Source: Mycobacteriales bacterium (GTDB lineage: Bacteria > Actinomycetota > Actinomycetes > Mycobacteriales > CADCTP01). From it: DNA of 64,000 bases. The translations under genes were made by a program, and so were the position numbers. This document shows positions 1-8,903 of this stretch, one piece after another. How positions within the stretch are numbered: position 1 is the first letter of the stretch; each line of letters begins with the position of its first letter. Below the pieces are notes generated by a model. The model did not search any database, was not told the origin of the DNA, and saw nothing but the letters and a program-made list of their open reading frames with translations. The stretch spans positions 1 through 64,000 of the forward strand of contig DASYKU010000122.1 of NCBI GenBank assembly GCA_035995165.1. Reading direction: 5' to 3'.

Positions 1-2
1 GC

Positions 3-635
3 GACGTCCCGTTCCGGCCCGACTGGGAGGCCGCGCTCACCCCGGTCGTCGACACCCTGGTCGAGCGGTCCGATGTGGACGCTGCCGGGCTGCTGGCGTA
101 CGGGGTCAGCCAGGGCGGCTACTGGCTGCCCCGCGCGCTCGCCTTCGAGCACCGGTTCGTCGCGGCCGCCGCCGACGGCGGCGTCTGGGACGTCAGCCTG
201 ACGTGGACGGACAACCTGCCCGCGCCGCTGCGCACGGTCTTCGAGTCCGGCGATGCCGAGACCTTCGACCGGCTCATGGACACCGGCATGGCCCAGGCCG
301 ACCCGGCGGTGGCGCGGCGGTTCGCGTTCCGGGCCAAGCCGTACGGGCACAGCACCCCGTTCGAGCTCTACACCGAGGTCAACCGGTACCGGATGGCCGA
401 CGTCGTGGACCGGATCACCACGCCGCTGCTGGTCGCCGATCCCGAGGACGAGGCCTTCTTCCCCGGCCAGCCGCAGCAGCTCTACGACGCCCTGCCCGGC
501 CCCAAGGTCCTGGCCCGGTTCACCCGGGCCGACGGCGCCAGCCACCACTGCCAGCCGATGGCCCGTCATGCCTTCGCCCTGCGGATGACCGACTTCCTCG
601 CCGGCCATCTCGCCGCCCGCGCCGGCCGGGGCTGA
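3..635 (+). CDS. alpha/beta hydrolase, C-terminal part (5' end outside window)
   Basis: The reading frame is open to the left edge, so the true start is outside the window; about 210 residues are visible. The segment GVSQGG is a typical nucleophile elbow (G-x-S-x-G) of a serine alpha/beta hydrolase. Downstream, VADPEDEAFFPGQ fits the acid-residue strand and loop, and SHHCQPMARH holds the probable catalytic histidine near the C-terminus. The layout resembles the esterase or dipeptidyl-peptidase-like branch (FrsA/DUF1100 type) in which a helical cap precedes the catalytic domain. The substrate cannot be told. No export signal can be judged because the N-terminus is missing. It is followed by a non-coding stretch of about 370 bases. 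Confidence 0.75.
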   Translation, partial: DVPFRPDWEAALTPVVDTLVERSDVDAAGLLAYGVSQGGYWLPRALAFEHRFVAAAADGGVWDVSLTWTDNLPAPLRTVFESGDAETFDRLMDTGMAQADPAVARRFAFRAKPYGHSTPFELYTEVNRYRMADVVDRITTPLLVADPEDEAFFPGQPQQLYDALPGPKVLARFTRADGASHHCQPMARHAFALRMTDFLAGHLAARAGRG

Positions 636-1003
636 CAGCGCTCCCGAGGCCGACCGCCGCGCCGCCGACCCAACGGCTGGCCGGCATCGCGGACACTGGG
701 ACTTCGACCGCGGCCGGCTCTGTCCTGCATTGGAGGGGCCGGAGCGTCTCCCGGACGCCGGCGAGGAAGCGGCCCAGGTCCGCATTTGCCTGCCCCGCAG
801 CCGCGCCAGCGCCTGCATAGCAGCCCGGCTGGCTGGTTGCAGGTTCGAGTCCTGCCGAGCGCGCGTCAGGTTGAGACAGACCGCAGGGCCCTGACCGCCA
901 GGTCACAGCCCTGTGTGCGGTCCGGAGCGAGTCCGCGGTCGCTACCGGATGCGCCCGGGCCGGCCAGCAGGACGACGCCCGGGGGAGGGCAGTCTGCCCA
1001 GGC
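636..1003. other. non-coding stretch between hydrolase and ROK regulator
   Basis: About 370 bases without a convincing gene on either strand. Long open frames cross it but have no family resemblance and no good ribosome binding site. The only recognisable element is the tRNA-like T-arm fragment at 834-863. No clear terminator hairpin was found after the hydrolase. Confidence 0.5.
834..863 (+). other. tRNA 3'-end fragment (T-arm and acceptor 3' strand)
   Basis: The T stem GCAGG (839-843), loop TTCGAGT (844-850) and closing strand CCTGC (851-855) form a perfect tRNA T-arm. They are followed by CGAGCGC plus G, which reads like a 3' acceptor strand and discriminator. No matching 5' acceptor strand (GCGCTCG), D-arm or 7-base anticodon loop lies upstream at the right distance, and no CCA follows. 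It is therefore a fragment, not a working tRNA. Such 3' ends are typical scars of tRNA-targeted integration, though chance or decay of a tRNA gene cannot be excluded. The isotype is unknown; an Arg-type source is only a guess. Confidence 0.45.
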
Positions 1004-2197
1004 TCAGGCGGTGAGCAGCGTCGTCATGACCGTCTCCCAGGCGCGGTCGAGGCCGGCGGCAAGGCAGCCGTCGACGACGGCGTGGGTGCCGAGCGCGCTC
1101 ACCCGCAGCTCCGGCCGTACGGGCGCGAAGCGGGCCACCTCGGCGGCGACCGCGTCGAGGAACCCGGCGGCCTGGCCGACGCCACCGCCGAGCACGATCA
1201 GCTCCGGGTCCGCGACCGCGATGACCGCGCCGACGGCCTTGGCGACCAGCGCGGCCTCCTCGGCCACGACCGTCACGGCGCGCTCGTCCCCGTCGCCGGC
1301 GGCGGCGAAGACGCGGTGGGCGGTGACCGACCCGCGCATCCCGAGCCGGCGCGCGGCCCGGACGATGCCGGCCGCGGACGCCGCCGCCTCCAGCCGTCCG
1401 CGCCGGCGGGCGTCCCGGGCGTCGCTGCGGTGGCCGCTGTCGAACGGCAGGAAGCCGATCTCGCCGGCCGCGCCATGTGCGCCGCGGTGCAGCCGGCCAC
1501 CGAGCACCAGCCCCATCCCGATGCCGGTGCCGACCGAGATGAACGCGAAGTTGTCGACGCCCTGGCCGTGGCCGTGGGTCCGCTCGGCCAGCGCCGCGGC
1601 GTTCACGTCGTTCTCCAGCATGAGCGACGGGCCGAACGCCGCGCGCAGCGAGGCCAGCACCGCCGGCTCGTCCCAGCCCGGCAGCGAGCCGGCCAGGCCG
1701 AGCGCGTCCCGGCTCGGGTCGTACACGCCGGGACTGCCGAGCACGGTCTGGGTGACGTCGCCGGCCCGTACGCCGGCGTCGGCGAGCAGTGACGTGGCCA
1801 GCTGCCGCAGCTCCCGGACCCGGTCCTGGCCCCGGGAGGCCGAGGATCGCAGGGCCGAGCGGGTCCGGACCGATCCGGACAGGTCGCCGATGGCGCCGCG
1901 GAGGAACTCGCTGCCGGCGTCGAGGGCGAGCACGAACCCGGCCTCGGGCCGGACCTGGTAGAGCAGGGCGGCCGGGCCCGGCACTCCCGTACGTACGCCG
2001 GTGGTGCGGACCAGCCCGGCCCGTTCGAGGTTGGCGAGAGTCAGCGACACCGTCGGCTTGGACAGCCGGGACATCCGCGCCAGGTCGGCCCGGGACGCCT
2101 CGCCCCCGTGCCGGAGGTGGTCGAGCAGGAGCTTCTCGTTCATCGCCCGCATCAGCTGCGGGCCCGCGGGCGAGCCACCCCCGATGGCCACCGTCAC
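1004..2197 (-). CDS. ROK-family transcriptional regulator (NagC/XylR type)
   Basis: A 397-residue protein with an N-terminal winged helix (residues about 10-70, with ASRADLARMSRLSKPTVS as the recognition region) followed by a ROK sugar-binding domain (GTGIGMGLV, HGAAGEIG). ROK repressors bind operators until a sugar or sugar phosphate releases them. The usual ROK zinc site, CxCGxxGC after the GEIG motif, is absent: the segment reads HRSDARDARRRG. The GTG start at 2197 is chosen because GGAGG lies seven bases upstream. It is divergent from a ROK kinase and sugar-uptake operon with a likely operator between them, so it probably controls that operon and itself. The inducer is not known. Confidence 0.85.
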   Translation of the reverse strand: MTVAIGGGSPAGPQLMRAMNEKLLLDHLRHGGEASRADLARMSRLSKPTVSLTLANLERAGLVRTTGVRTGVPGPAALLYQVRPEAGFVLALDAGSEFLRGAIGDLSGSVRTRSALRSSASRGQDRVRELRQLATSLLADAGVRAGDVTQTVLGSPGVYDPSRDALGLAGSLPGWDEPAVLASLRAAFGPSLMLENDVNAAALAERTHGHGQGVDNFAFISVGTGIGMGLVLGGRLHRGAHGAAGEIGFLPFDSGHRSDARDARRRGRLEAAASAAGIVRAARRLGMRGSVTAHRVFAAAGDGDERAVTVVAEEAALVAKAVGAVIAVADPELIVLGGGVGQAAGFLDAVAAEVARFAPVRPELRVSALGTHAVVDGCLAAGLDRAWETVMTTLLTA

Positions 2198-2259
2198 GTC
2201 CGGACCTCCACGGATGCAGGCCGGCACGAGCGGTCGGCAGCCAGGGTCTTGCGCCCCGG

Positions 2260-2284
2260 TTAATTGGAAGTCTAGTTTCCTAAC
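2260..2284. promoter_or_regulatory. candidate ROK operator in divergent promoter region
   Basis: The inverted repeat T-N-GGAA-N7-TTCC-N-A is centred near 2273 in an A/T-richer patch (TTAATTGGAAGTCTAGTTTC) of an otherwise G/C-rich 118-bp divergent intergenic region. Its half-sites resemble operators bound by NagC/XylR-type ROK repressors. It sits about 30 bases before the kinase start and 60 bases before the regulator start, where it could repress both directions. Binding by the neighbouring ROK protein is inferred. Confidence 0.5.
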
Positions 2285-2315
2285 AACCAGGTCGTCCAGG
2301 GACGGGAGGTCGCAG

Positions 2316-3260
2316 ATGCCTCCGCCGGCCGTGCTGGGATTCGACTTCGGTGGCACCAAGATCGCCACGGCGGTGTGTGACGCCGCCGGGACGCGGCTGG
2401 GGTCCGGGACGATCGAGACCCGGCCGGAGGCGGGCGCCCTCGCCAGCCTGGAGCGCGGGATCGAGGCCGGCCGCCGGTTACTGGCCACGGCGGCGTCCGG
2501 CCACCGGCTGGTCGCGGTCGGCGCGTCGACGCTGGGCATCCCGTCCGACGACGGTGTCCACCTCGCCCCGGCCATTCCGGGCTGGGGCGACATCCGGCTC
2601 GGCGCCGAGCTGCGGCAGGCGTTCGACGGGGCCGAGGTCAGGCTGGCGACCGACGTCAAGGCCGCCGCCCGGGCCGAGCTGGAGTGGGGCGCGCTGGCCG
2701 GCTGCGATCCCGGGATCTACGTCAACCTCGGCACCGGGCTGGCGGTCGCGATCGTCGCCAACGGCGCGGTGCTGGCCGGCCGGCACGGCGCCGCCGGGGA
2801 GATCGGCTACAACCTGCGGGGGTGGCCGGACGTCGGGCTGCCGGTGACCGCCCGTGTCCCGCTGGAGGACGCGGTGAGCGGCAAAGCCCTGCTGCGGCGG
2901 GCTTCCCGACTCCGGCCCGACCTGGCCGGCGCGGCGGCGGTGTTCGCCGGCGCGGCCCAGGACCGGGGGATCGCCCGGCTGCTGGCCGACTTCGTCCGGG
3001 AGCTGGCGTACCACCTGGCCAACCTCGCGATCGCGATCGACCCGGTCCGGATCGTGGTCGGCGGCGGGATGGTGCGGGCCTGGGACCAGCTCGTCGGCGG
3101 GCTGCGGGCGGCGCTCGACGCCGCGGTTCCGTACCCGCCGGAGCTGGTCCGCGCCCGTTTCCCGTACGACGCGCCGTTGATGGGCGCGCTCGCGCTCGGC
3201 ACGGCCGCGGCCCGCGATGTGCTCGGGACGACCCAGCTGGAGAAGGGACTGTCAGGATGA
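2316..3260 (+). CDS. ROK-family sugar kinase
   Basis: A 314-residue ROK kinase. The phosphate-binding motif DFGGTK lies at residues 9-14; the sugar-binding and second ATP motifs follow (LGTGLAVAI, HGAAGEIG, and VVGGGM near the C-terminus). Like its divergent regulator it lacks the CxCGxxGC zinc motif (after GEIG it reads YNLRGWPDVG), which is unusual for ROK glucokinases. The ATG at 2316 is preceded by GGGAGG six bases away. It begins a run of tightly packed genes (ATGA overlap with the binding-protein gene). ROK kinases act on glucose, N-acetyl sugars or, as in Klebsiella BglK, intact beta-glucosides; the last would suit the GH4 enzyme downstream. Its substrate here is unproven. Confidence 0.85.
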   Translation: MPPPAVLGFDFGGTKIATAVCDAAGTRLGSGTIETRPEAGALASLERGIEAGRRLLATAASGHRLVAVGASTLGIPSDDGVHLAPAIPGWGDIRLGAELRQAFDGAEVRLATDVKAAARAELEWGALAGCDPGIYVNLGTGLAVAIVANGAVLAGRHGAAGEIGYNLRGWPDVGLPVTARVPLEDAVSGKALLRRASRLRPDLAGAAAVFAGAAQDRGIARLLADFVRELAYHLANLAIAIDPVRIVVGGGMVRAWDQLVGGLRAALDAAVPYPPELVRARFPYDAPLMGALALGTAAARDVLGTTQLEKGLSG

Positions 3261-4969
3261 GGCGCACCATGATCGCGGCTGCGGTCGCCGTGTCGGCGAG
3301 CCTGCTCGCGGCCGGCTGCAGCGGGTCGACGACCACCACCACCACCGACAACGGCACGGGGTCCGGGACCAAGGAGGCCGGCAGCACCGACAAGGCCAGC
3401 CACCAGCAGGGCGGCTCGCTCACCATCGCCAACGTCCAGGGCCAGACCTGGACCTGCCAGTTCAACCCGTTCAACCCCGCGGTGAACTCGGTCGCGCTCG
3501 GCTTCGTCTACGAGCCGCTGGTGTACGTCAACCTGCTGCAGGACCAGAAGGAGACGCCGATGCTGGCGTCCTCGTACCAGTGGGCGGCGGACAAGAAGTC
3601 GATCGTCTTCACCGTCCGCAGCGGCGTGAAGTGGAGCGACGGTCAGCCTTTCACGGCCGAGGACGTCGCCTACACCTTCGACGTCATGAAGCGGGTCCCC
3701 TCGACGGATCTCTACTCGCTGTGGACCGGTGCCGGACTGAAGAGCGTCACCGCCGCCGGCGACAAGGTCACCCTGACCTTCGGTCAGGCCGCCGGGCCGT
3801 ACTTCTTCAACTTCGCCAACCAGGTCGGCATCGTGCCCAAGCACGTCTTCTCGACCGGCCCGGCCGCGGAGCACCCGGACACCTGGGCCGACCCGAAGCC
3901 GGTGGGCACGGGACCGTACACAGTGGACCCCTGCTCGGCCAACAACATCCAGTACGTCGCGAACCCGGGCTACTGGCAGCCGGGCAAGCCGTACCTGAGC
4001 AAGCTGCAGTATCCGGCCTACCTCGACAATGGCCCGGCGAACCTCGACCTCGCCGGGGGGAAGGCCCAGTGGGGCAGCCAGTTCATCCCGAACATCGCGG
4101 CGCTCTACCTGAACAAGTCCAAGGAGAACCACACCTGGTCGCCGCCGGTGACCAACGTCGGGATCGTGCCCAACCTGGATCCGTCCCGCCCGGCCACCAG
4201 CAAGCTCGCGGTACGGCAGGCGATCGCGCTGGCGATCGACCGGCAGCGGATCGCGCTCATCGGGGAGGGCGGGCAGCAGCCGGCCGCCAACCAGACCGGG
4301 ATCGTGGTGCCGACGTTCCAGAAGTACTACGACCGGGCCGCGGTCGCGGCGGCCGGCTACGACAAGCCGAACCCGGACAAGGCCAAGGGCCTGCTCGCCG
4401 GTCTCGGCTACACCGAGGCCAACCCGCTGAAGCTGACGATCATCACGATCACCGGCTACACCGACTGGGACGCCTCGCTGGCGGTGGTCAAGCAGCAGCT
4501 GAAGCCCGTCGGCATCGACCTCACCGTCTCCGACCTGGCCCAGCAGACCTTCGACGACCGGCTCTACAACGGCGACTTCGACCTCGCCTACTACGGCCAG
4601 GCCGGTGGCCCGACGCCGTACTACGAGCTGCGGCAGATGCTCTACTCGAAGAACTCCGCCCCCATCGGCAAGCCGGCCAGCTTCAACTACGGCCGCTACC
4701 TCGATCCCGAGGTCGACGCGCTGTTCGACCAGTACCCGGCGGCGGACGACGCCGGCCAGGTCGACATCGTGAAGAAGGTCGGCGCGGCGATGCTGCGGGA
4801 CATCCCGATCATCCCGACCACCGAGTCGGTCAACTGGTTCCAGTACAACACCGCGGACATCGCGGGCTGGCCGACGGAGAGCGACCCGTACGCGCAGCCG
4901 GCCGCGTTCAACGTCCCGGACGTGGAGCAGCTCCTGCTGCACCTCTACTCGAAGTCCGCGCAGAAGTAG
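3257..4969 (+). CDS. ABC transporter substrate-binding lipoprotein, family 5
   Basis: A 570-residue solute-binding protein of the peptide/nickel/oligosaccharide class (SBP_bac_5). It begins with a lipoprotein signal and lipobox LAAGC, lipidated cysteine at residue 21, then a Thr-rich linker and a large binding domain with the family pattern TVRSGVKWSDGQPFTAEDV. It would be anchored outside the membrane and deliver ligand to the two permeases next door. The ATG at 3257 overlaps the kinase stop by ATGA. Such proteins bind peptides but also cello- and chito-oligosaccharides; the kinase and GH4 genes in the same operon favour a glycoside ligand. Confidence 0.9.
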   Translation: MRRTMIAAAVAVSASLLAAGCSGSTTTTTTDNGTGSGTKEAGSTDKASHQQGGSLTIANVQGQTWTCQFNPFNPAVNSVALGFVYEPLVYVNLLQDQKETPMLASSYQWAADKKSIVFTVRSGVKWSDGQPFTAEDVAYTFDVMKRVPSTDLYSLWTGAGLKSVTAAGDKVTLTFGQAAGPYFFNFANQVGIVPKHVFSTGPAAEHPDTWADPKPVGTGPYTVDPCSANNIQYVANPGYWQPGKPYLSKLQYPAYLDNGPANLDLAGGKAQWGSQFIPNIAALYLNKSKENHTWSPPVTNVGIVPNLDPSRPATSKLAVRQAIALAIDRQRIALIGEGGQQPAANQTGIVVPTFQKYYDRAAVAAAGYDKPNPDKAKGLLAGLGYTEANPLKLTIITITGYTDWDASLAVVKQQLKPVGIDLTVSDLAQQTFDDRLYNGDFDLAYYGQAGGPTPYYELRQMLYSKNSAPIGKPASFNYGRYLDPEVDALFDQYPAADDAGQVDIVKKVGAAMLRDIPIIPTTESVNWFQYNTADIAGWPTESDPYAQPAAFNVPDVEQLLLHLYSKSAQK

Positions 4970-4979
4970 GCGGGGCCTC

Positions 4980-5969
4980 GTGCGGTACGTCCTGCGGCGG
5001 CTGGGGTTCTTCGTGCTCACCCTGTGGGCGGCGCTCACGCTGAACTTCTTCATCCCCCGCTTCATGCCGGGCAGCCCGCTGCAGGCGCTGCGCGACCGTA
5101 CGCACAACAGGCTGTCGCCGGCGGCGCTGGAGCAGATGCTCACCTCGTACGGGTTCAAGCCGGACGAGAACCTCTTCGTGCAGTACCTGGACTACCTGCG
5201 GAACATGGTCACCGGGCGGTGGGGCATCTCCATCGGCGCCACCCTCGGCGAGCCGGTGACCAAGGTGGTCGGTCAGGCGCTGCCGTGGACGCTCGGGCTG
5301 GTCGGGATCACCACGGTCCTGGCCTTCGCCCTCGGCTCCCTGATCGGCGTCGTCGCCGGGTGGCGGCGCGGCGGCCGGCTCGACTCCCTGCTGCCGCCGG
5401 TCTTCGTCGTCACCTCGGCCCTGCCGTACTTCTGGGTCGGGCTGCTGCTCATCCTGACCTTCTCGGTGTGGACGGGCGGGCTGCTGCCCAGCGACTTCAA
5501 CTACGACAGCGGGCTGCAGCCGTCGCTGACGCCCGGGTTCGCGGCCAACGTGCTCGCCCACGCGGTGCTGCCGGCGGCCACGATCCTCATCACCTCGATC
5601 GGCGGCTGGATCCTGACCATGCGGAACAACATGATCACCACGCTGGCCGAGGACTACGTCCGGATGGGACGGGCCAAGGGCCTGTCCAACCGGCGGATCA
5701 TGACCACGTACGCGGCCCGCAACGCGATGCTGCCCAACCTGTCCGGCTTCGCGATGTCGCTGGGCTTCGTGATCTCCGGCGCGATCCTGGTCGAGTACGT
5801 CTTCAACTACCCCGGGCTCGGCTACCTGCTCTACAACGCCGTGCAGAACACCGACTACCCGCTCATGCAGGCGTTGTTCATGTTGTTCACCGTGGCCGTG
5901 CTGGTGTCCGTACTGGTCTGCGACTTCGCGACGGCGTGGCTCGACCCGCGGGCCCGGGCGAAGGGATAG
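4980..5969 (+). CDS. ABC transporter permease, DppB/OppB type
   Basis: A 329-residue membrane protein with six or so transmembrane segments. It opens with the usual N-terminal sequence RRLGFFVLTLWAALTLNFFI and carries the EAA loop (EDYVRMGRAKGLSNRRIM) that docks on the ATPases. The GTG start at 4980 lies 10 bases after the binding-protein stop with only a weak purine-rich site (GGCGGGG), suggesting translation coupled to the gene before. It pairs with the DppC-type permease that follows to form the channel. Confidence 0.9.
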   Translation: MRYVLRRLGFFVLTLWAALTLNFFIPRFMPGSPLQALRDRTHNRLSPAALEQMLTSYGFKPDENLFVQYLDYLRNMVTGRWGISIGATLGEPVTKVVGQALPWTLGLVGITTVLAFALGSLIGVVAGWRRGGRLDSLLPPVFVVTSALPYFWVGLLLILTFSVWTGGLLPSDFNYDSGLQPSLTPGFAANVLAHAVLPAATILITSIGGWILTMRNNMITTLAEDYVRMGRAKGLSNRRIMTTYAARNAMLPNLSGFAMSLGFVISGAILVEYVFNYPGLGYLLYNAVQNTDYPLMQALFMLFTVAVLVSVLVCDFATAWLDPRARAKG

Positions 5970-5975
5970 CCGCCG

Positions 5976-6911
5976 ATGACCGCGCTGCTGCTGGACACCA
6001 GCACGCCGACCGGCCCACGGGCGCCGACCCGGCGCCGCGGCAGTGGCATCTGGGCCGCGCTGCGGGGCAGCCGCAAGGCGATGCTGGGGCTGGCGATCTT
6101 CGCGGTCTTCGCGGTGCTGGCCGCGGTTCCGCAGCTGTTCACCTCGGTCCGGGACCCGAACGAGCTGGCGTTCGCGCCGGGTCTGGGCTCGTCCCGGCAG
6201 CACCTGCTCGGCACCACCACGCTCGGCCAGGACATCTTCGCCCAGCTCGTCTACGGCACCCGGCAGTCGCTCGTGATCGCCCTGGTGGCCGGCTTCTTCG
6301 CGACCGTCCTGTCCGTACTGGTCGGGGTGTCGGCGGCCTACCTCGGCGGGGTGGCGGACGAGGTGCTGTCGCTGGTGACCAACGTGTTCCTGGTCATCCC
6401 GACGTTCCCGCTGATCATCATCCTGGCCACGTACGCCGGGAAGGGCACGCTGCTGGTCGTCCTGATCGTGCTGGTCGTCACCGGCTGGTCGTACGGGGCG
6501 AACCAGCTGCGGGCGCAGACGCTGTCGCTGCGCAACCGGGACTTCCTGGAGGCGGCCCGGGTCCGGGGCGAGCGGCGGTCGTACATCATCGTGGTCGAGG
6601 TGCTGCCGACGATGACGTCGCTGATCGTCGCGAACTTCCTCGGCGCCGCGCTCTACTCCGTGCTGACCGCGGCCGGGCTGCAGTTCCTCGGGCTCGGCGA
6701 CCCCAACTCGATCAGCTGGGGCACGATGCTCTACTGGGCCCAGAGCCAGCAGGCGCTGCAGACCGGCCTGCCGCAGTGGTCGATCGCCCCCGGCCTCTGC
6801 GTCGCCCTGCTCGGCGCGTCCTTCGCCCTGCTGAACTACGCCTTCGACGAGATCAGCAACCCGGCCCTGCGTCCGGTGAGGAGGCAGCGTGCCCGCCGTA
6901 CCCGTGCTTGA
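5976..6911 (+). CDS. ABC transporter permease, DppC/OppC type
   Basis: A 311-residue permease. A short cytoplasmic N-terminus is followed by a first transmembrane segment, the DppC-typical segment LGTTTLGQDIFAQLVYGTRQ, and a BPD-transport core with an EAA loop around RDFLEAARVRGERRSYIIV. It starts with ATG six bases after the previous stop. Its 3' end overlaps the next gene by 23 bases. It forms the transmembrane heterodimer with the gene at 4980-5969. Confidence 0.9.
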   Translation: MTALLLDTSTPTGPRAPTRRRGSGIWAALRGSRKAMLGLAIFAVFAVLAAVPQLFTSVRDPNELAFAPGLGSSRQHLLGTTTLGQDIFAQLVYGTRQSLVIALVAGFFATVLSVLVGVSAAYLGGVADEVLSLVTNVFLVIPTFPLIIILATYAGKGTLLVVLIVLVVTGWSYGANQLRAQTLSLRNRDFLEAARVRGERRSYIIVVEVLPTMTSLIVANFLGAALYSVLTAAGLQFLGLGDPNSISWGTMLYWAQSQQALQTGLPQWSIAPGLCVALLGASFALLNYAFDEISNPALRPVRRQRARRTRA

Positions 6912-7890
6912 GGTCCGCGATCTCCGGGTCGAGTACGCCACCGCCCGGGGCCCGGTCGCCGCGGTCCTGGACGTGGCTCTCGACGTGGCCGAGGGCGAGT
7001 TCGTCGGCGTCGTCGGCGAGTCCGGGTGCGGCAAGTCCACCCTGCTGTTCGCCATCGCCCAGCTGCTGAGCCCGCCGGCGGCGATCACCGCCGGCAGCGT
7101 CGTCTTCCGCGGGCAGAACCTGGTCACCATGACCGACCGGCAGCTGCGGGCGCTGCGCTGGCGGGACTACTCGGTCGTCATGCAGAGCGCGATGAACGCG
7201 CTGAACCCGGTCACCTCGATCGGCGCCCAGTTCGAGGACGCGCTCACGGCGCACTCGGACCTGCCGGCCCGGCAGGTCACCGAGCGCTCGGTCGAGGTGC
7301 TCCGGCTGGTCGGCATCGACCCGGTCCACCTCGGCAGCTACCCGCACCAGCTCTCCGGCGGCATGCGGCAGCGGGCGATGATCGCGATGGCGCTGCTGTT
7401 CACGCCGGACCTGGTCATCATGGACGAGCCGACCTCCGCCCTGGACGTCGTCGCCCAGCGCTCGCTCATGGTCCAGATCAAGGAACTCCAGCAACGGCTG
7501 GGTTTCGCGGTCGTCTTCGTCACCCACGACATGTCGCTGGTCAGCCACTTCTCCGACCGGCTGCTGGTGATGTACGCGGGCGAGGTGGTGGAGTCCGGTC
7601 CGACCCGGACGGTCTTCGACACCCCGGCCCACCCGTACAGCCGGGGGCTGCTGGACGCGTTCCCGTCGATCCGGGGTCCGCGGGTGCCGCTGACCGGCAT
7701 CCCCGGCAGCCCGCCGGACCTGGCCCAGCCGCCGCCGGGGTGCCGGTTCCAGCCCCGCTGCCCGGTCGCGTTCGCCGACTGCGAGCGGATCGAGCCGAAG
7801 CTGTATCCGGTGGGCGCGGCCCGGGCCCGGTGCCTGCTGCACGCGCCGGGCCGCGCGCTGGTCCACAATGGACCGGAGGCCGGTCCGTGA
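6889..7890 (+). CDS. ABC transporter ATPase, DppD/OppD type
   Basis: A 333-residue ATPase with Walker A GESGCGKST (residues about 43-51), signature LSGGMRQR (near 155), Walker B LVIMDEPTSALD and H-loop VTHD. The C-terminal oligopeptide-importer extension has the pattern GCRFQPRCPVAFADC; these cysteines ligate an iron-sulfur cluster in related ATPases. The GTG start at 6889 lies inside the end of the permease gene, four bases after GAGGAGG, so the two are translationally coupled. Confidence 0.9.
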   Translation: MPAVPVLEVRDLRVEYATARGPVAAVLDVALDVAEGEFVGVVGESGCGKSTLLFAIAQLLSPPAAITAGSVVFRGQNLVTMTDRQLRALRWRDYSVVMQSAMNALNPVTSIGAQFEDALTAHSDLPARQVTERSVEVLRLVGIDPVHLGSYPHQLSGGMRQRAMIAMALLFTPDLVIMDEPTSALDVVAQRSLMVQIKELQQRLGFAVVFVTHDMSLVSHFSDRLLVMYAGEVVESGPTRTVFDTPAHPYSRGLLDAFPSIRGPRVPLTGIPGSPPDLAQPPPGCRFQPRCPVAFADCERIEPKLYPVGAARARCLLHAPGRALVHNGPEAGP

Positions 7891-8903
7891 CCGCGCCGCT
7901 GATCGAGGCCACCGGGCTGACCAAGCACTTCAAGGTCGGTGGCGCGCTGTCGCGGCGGCGGCTGCACGCGGTCGACGAGGTGGACCTGGCCATCGAACCG
8001 CGGGAGATCGTCGCCCTGGTCGGCGAGAGCGGCAGCGGCAAGAGCACGATCGCGCGGCTGCTGGCGAAGGTGCACCGGCCGACCGCGGGGGAGATCCGCT
8101 ACCAGGGCACGTCGCTGGCGGCGATGAAGACCCGGCGGCAGACCCTGGCCTACCGCGGCGACGTGCCGATGGTGTTCCAGGACCCGTTCAGCTCGCTCAA
8201 CCCGGCGTACCGGGTGTCGCACGGGATCCTGCGCGGCCTGATCCTGCACCGGCCCGAGCTCGACCGGGCCCAGCGCGCGGCCGAGGCCGAGCGGGTGGTC
8301 GACGCGGTCGGGCTCACCCCGGCGGCGACGGTCCTGGACCGCTACCCGTACGAGCTGTCCGGCGGGCAGCGGCAGCGGATCGGCTTCGCGCAGGCCCTGG
8401 CCTACCGGCCGAAGCTGATCCTCGCCGACGAGCCGGTGTCCATGTTGGACGTGTCCATCCGGATAGGACTGCTGAACCTGATGGCGGGGCTGCGGGAGCG
8501 GGAGGGCGTCTCGTTCCTCTACATCACCCACGACATCGCCAGCGCCCGCTACGTGTCCGACCGGCTGATCGTGATGTACGCCGGCCACGTGGTCGAGTCC
8601 GGGCCTACCGAGACGGTGCTCGCCGACCCGAAACACCCGTACACGCAGCTGTTGCTGTCGGCGGTGCCCGATCCGCGGGCGCCGCTGGACGTCGGCGCGG
8701 AGACCGACCGGGGGGAGCCGCCGCAGGTGATCGACCCGCGGCCGGGCTGCCGGTTCCGGCAACGGTGCCCGCTGGCGGTCGAGGAGTGCGGCCGGGTGAC
8801 GCCGCGGCCGCGGGAGCTCGGGCCCGCGCACCAGGCCGCCTGCCACGTGGCGATGGCGTCACCGGCGTCACCGGCGTCATCGGTGGAAGCGGGGCCGGGG
8901 TGA
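7887..8903 (+). CDS. ABC transporter ATPase, DppF/OppF type
   Basis: A 338-residue ATPase: Walker A GESGSGKST (about 46-54), a Q-loop VFQDPFSSLNP, signature LSGGQRQR, Walker B LILADEPVSMLD, H-loop ITHD, and the C-terminal Cys motif GCRFRQRCPLAVEEC. The GTG start overlaps the previous stop by GTGA, with GGAGG upstream. Together with the DppD-type protein it makes the asymmetric ATPase pair usual for family-5 importers. The next gene also begins with a GTGA overlap. Confidence 0.9.
   Translation: MTAPLIEATGLTKHFKVGGALSRRRLHAVDEVDLAIEPREIVALVGESGSGKSTIARLLAKVHRPTAGEIRYQGTSLAAMKTRRQTLAYRGDVPMVFQDPFSSLNPAYRVSHGILRGLILHRPELDRAQRAAEAERVVDAVGLTPAATVLDRYPYELSGGQRQRIGFAQALAYRPKLILADEPVSMLDVSIRIGLLNLMAGLREREGVSFLYITHDIASARYVSDRLIVMYAGHVVESGPTETVLADPKHPYTQLLLSAVPDPRAPLDVGAETDRGEPPQVIDPRPGCRFRQRCPLAVEECGRVTPRPRELGPAHQAACHVAMASPASPASSVEAGPG

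Noticed and set aside
786-863. Complete tRNA gene ending at the T-arm
   Set aside because: No 5' acceptor strand, D-arm or 7-base anticodon loop can be folded at the required distance; only the 3' part is convincing.
2807-5158. Long minus-strand open frame of 783 codons opposite the binding-protein gene
   Set aside because: Arg/Val/Asp-rich composition without family motifs; it mirrors the real plus-strand genes and arises from high G+C.
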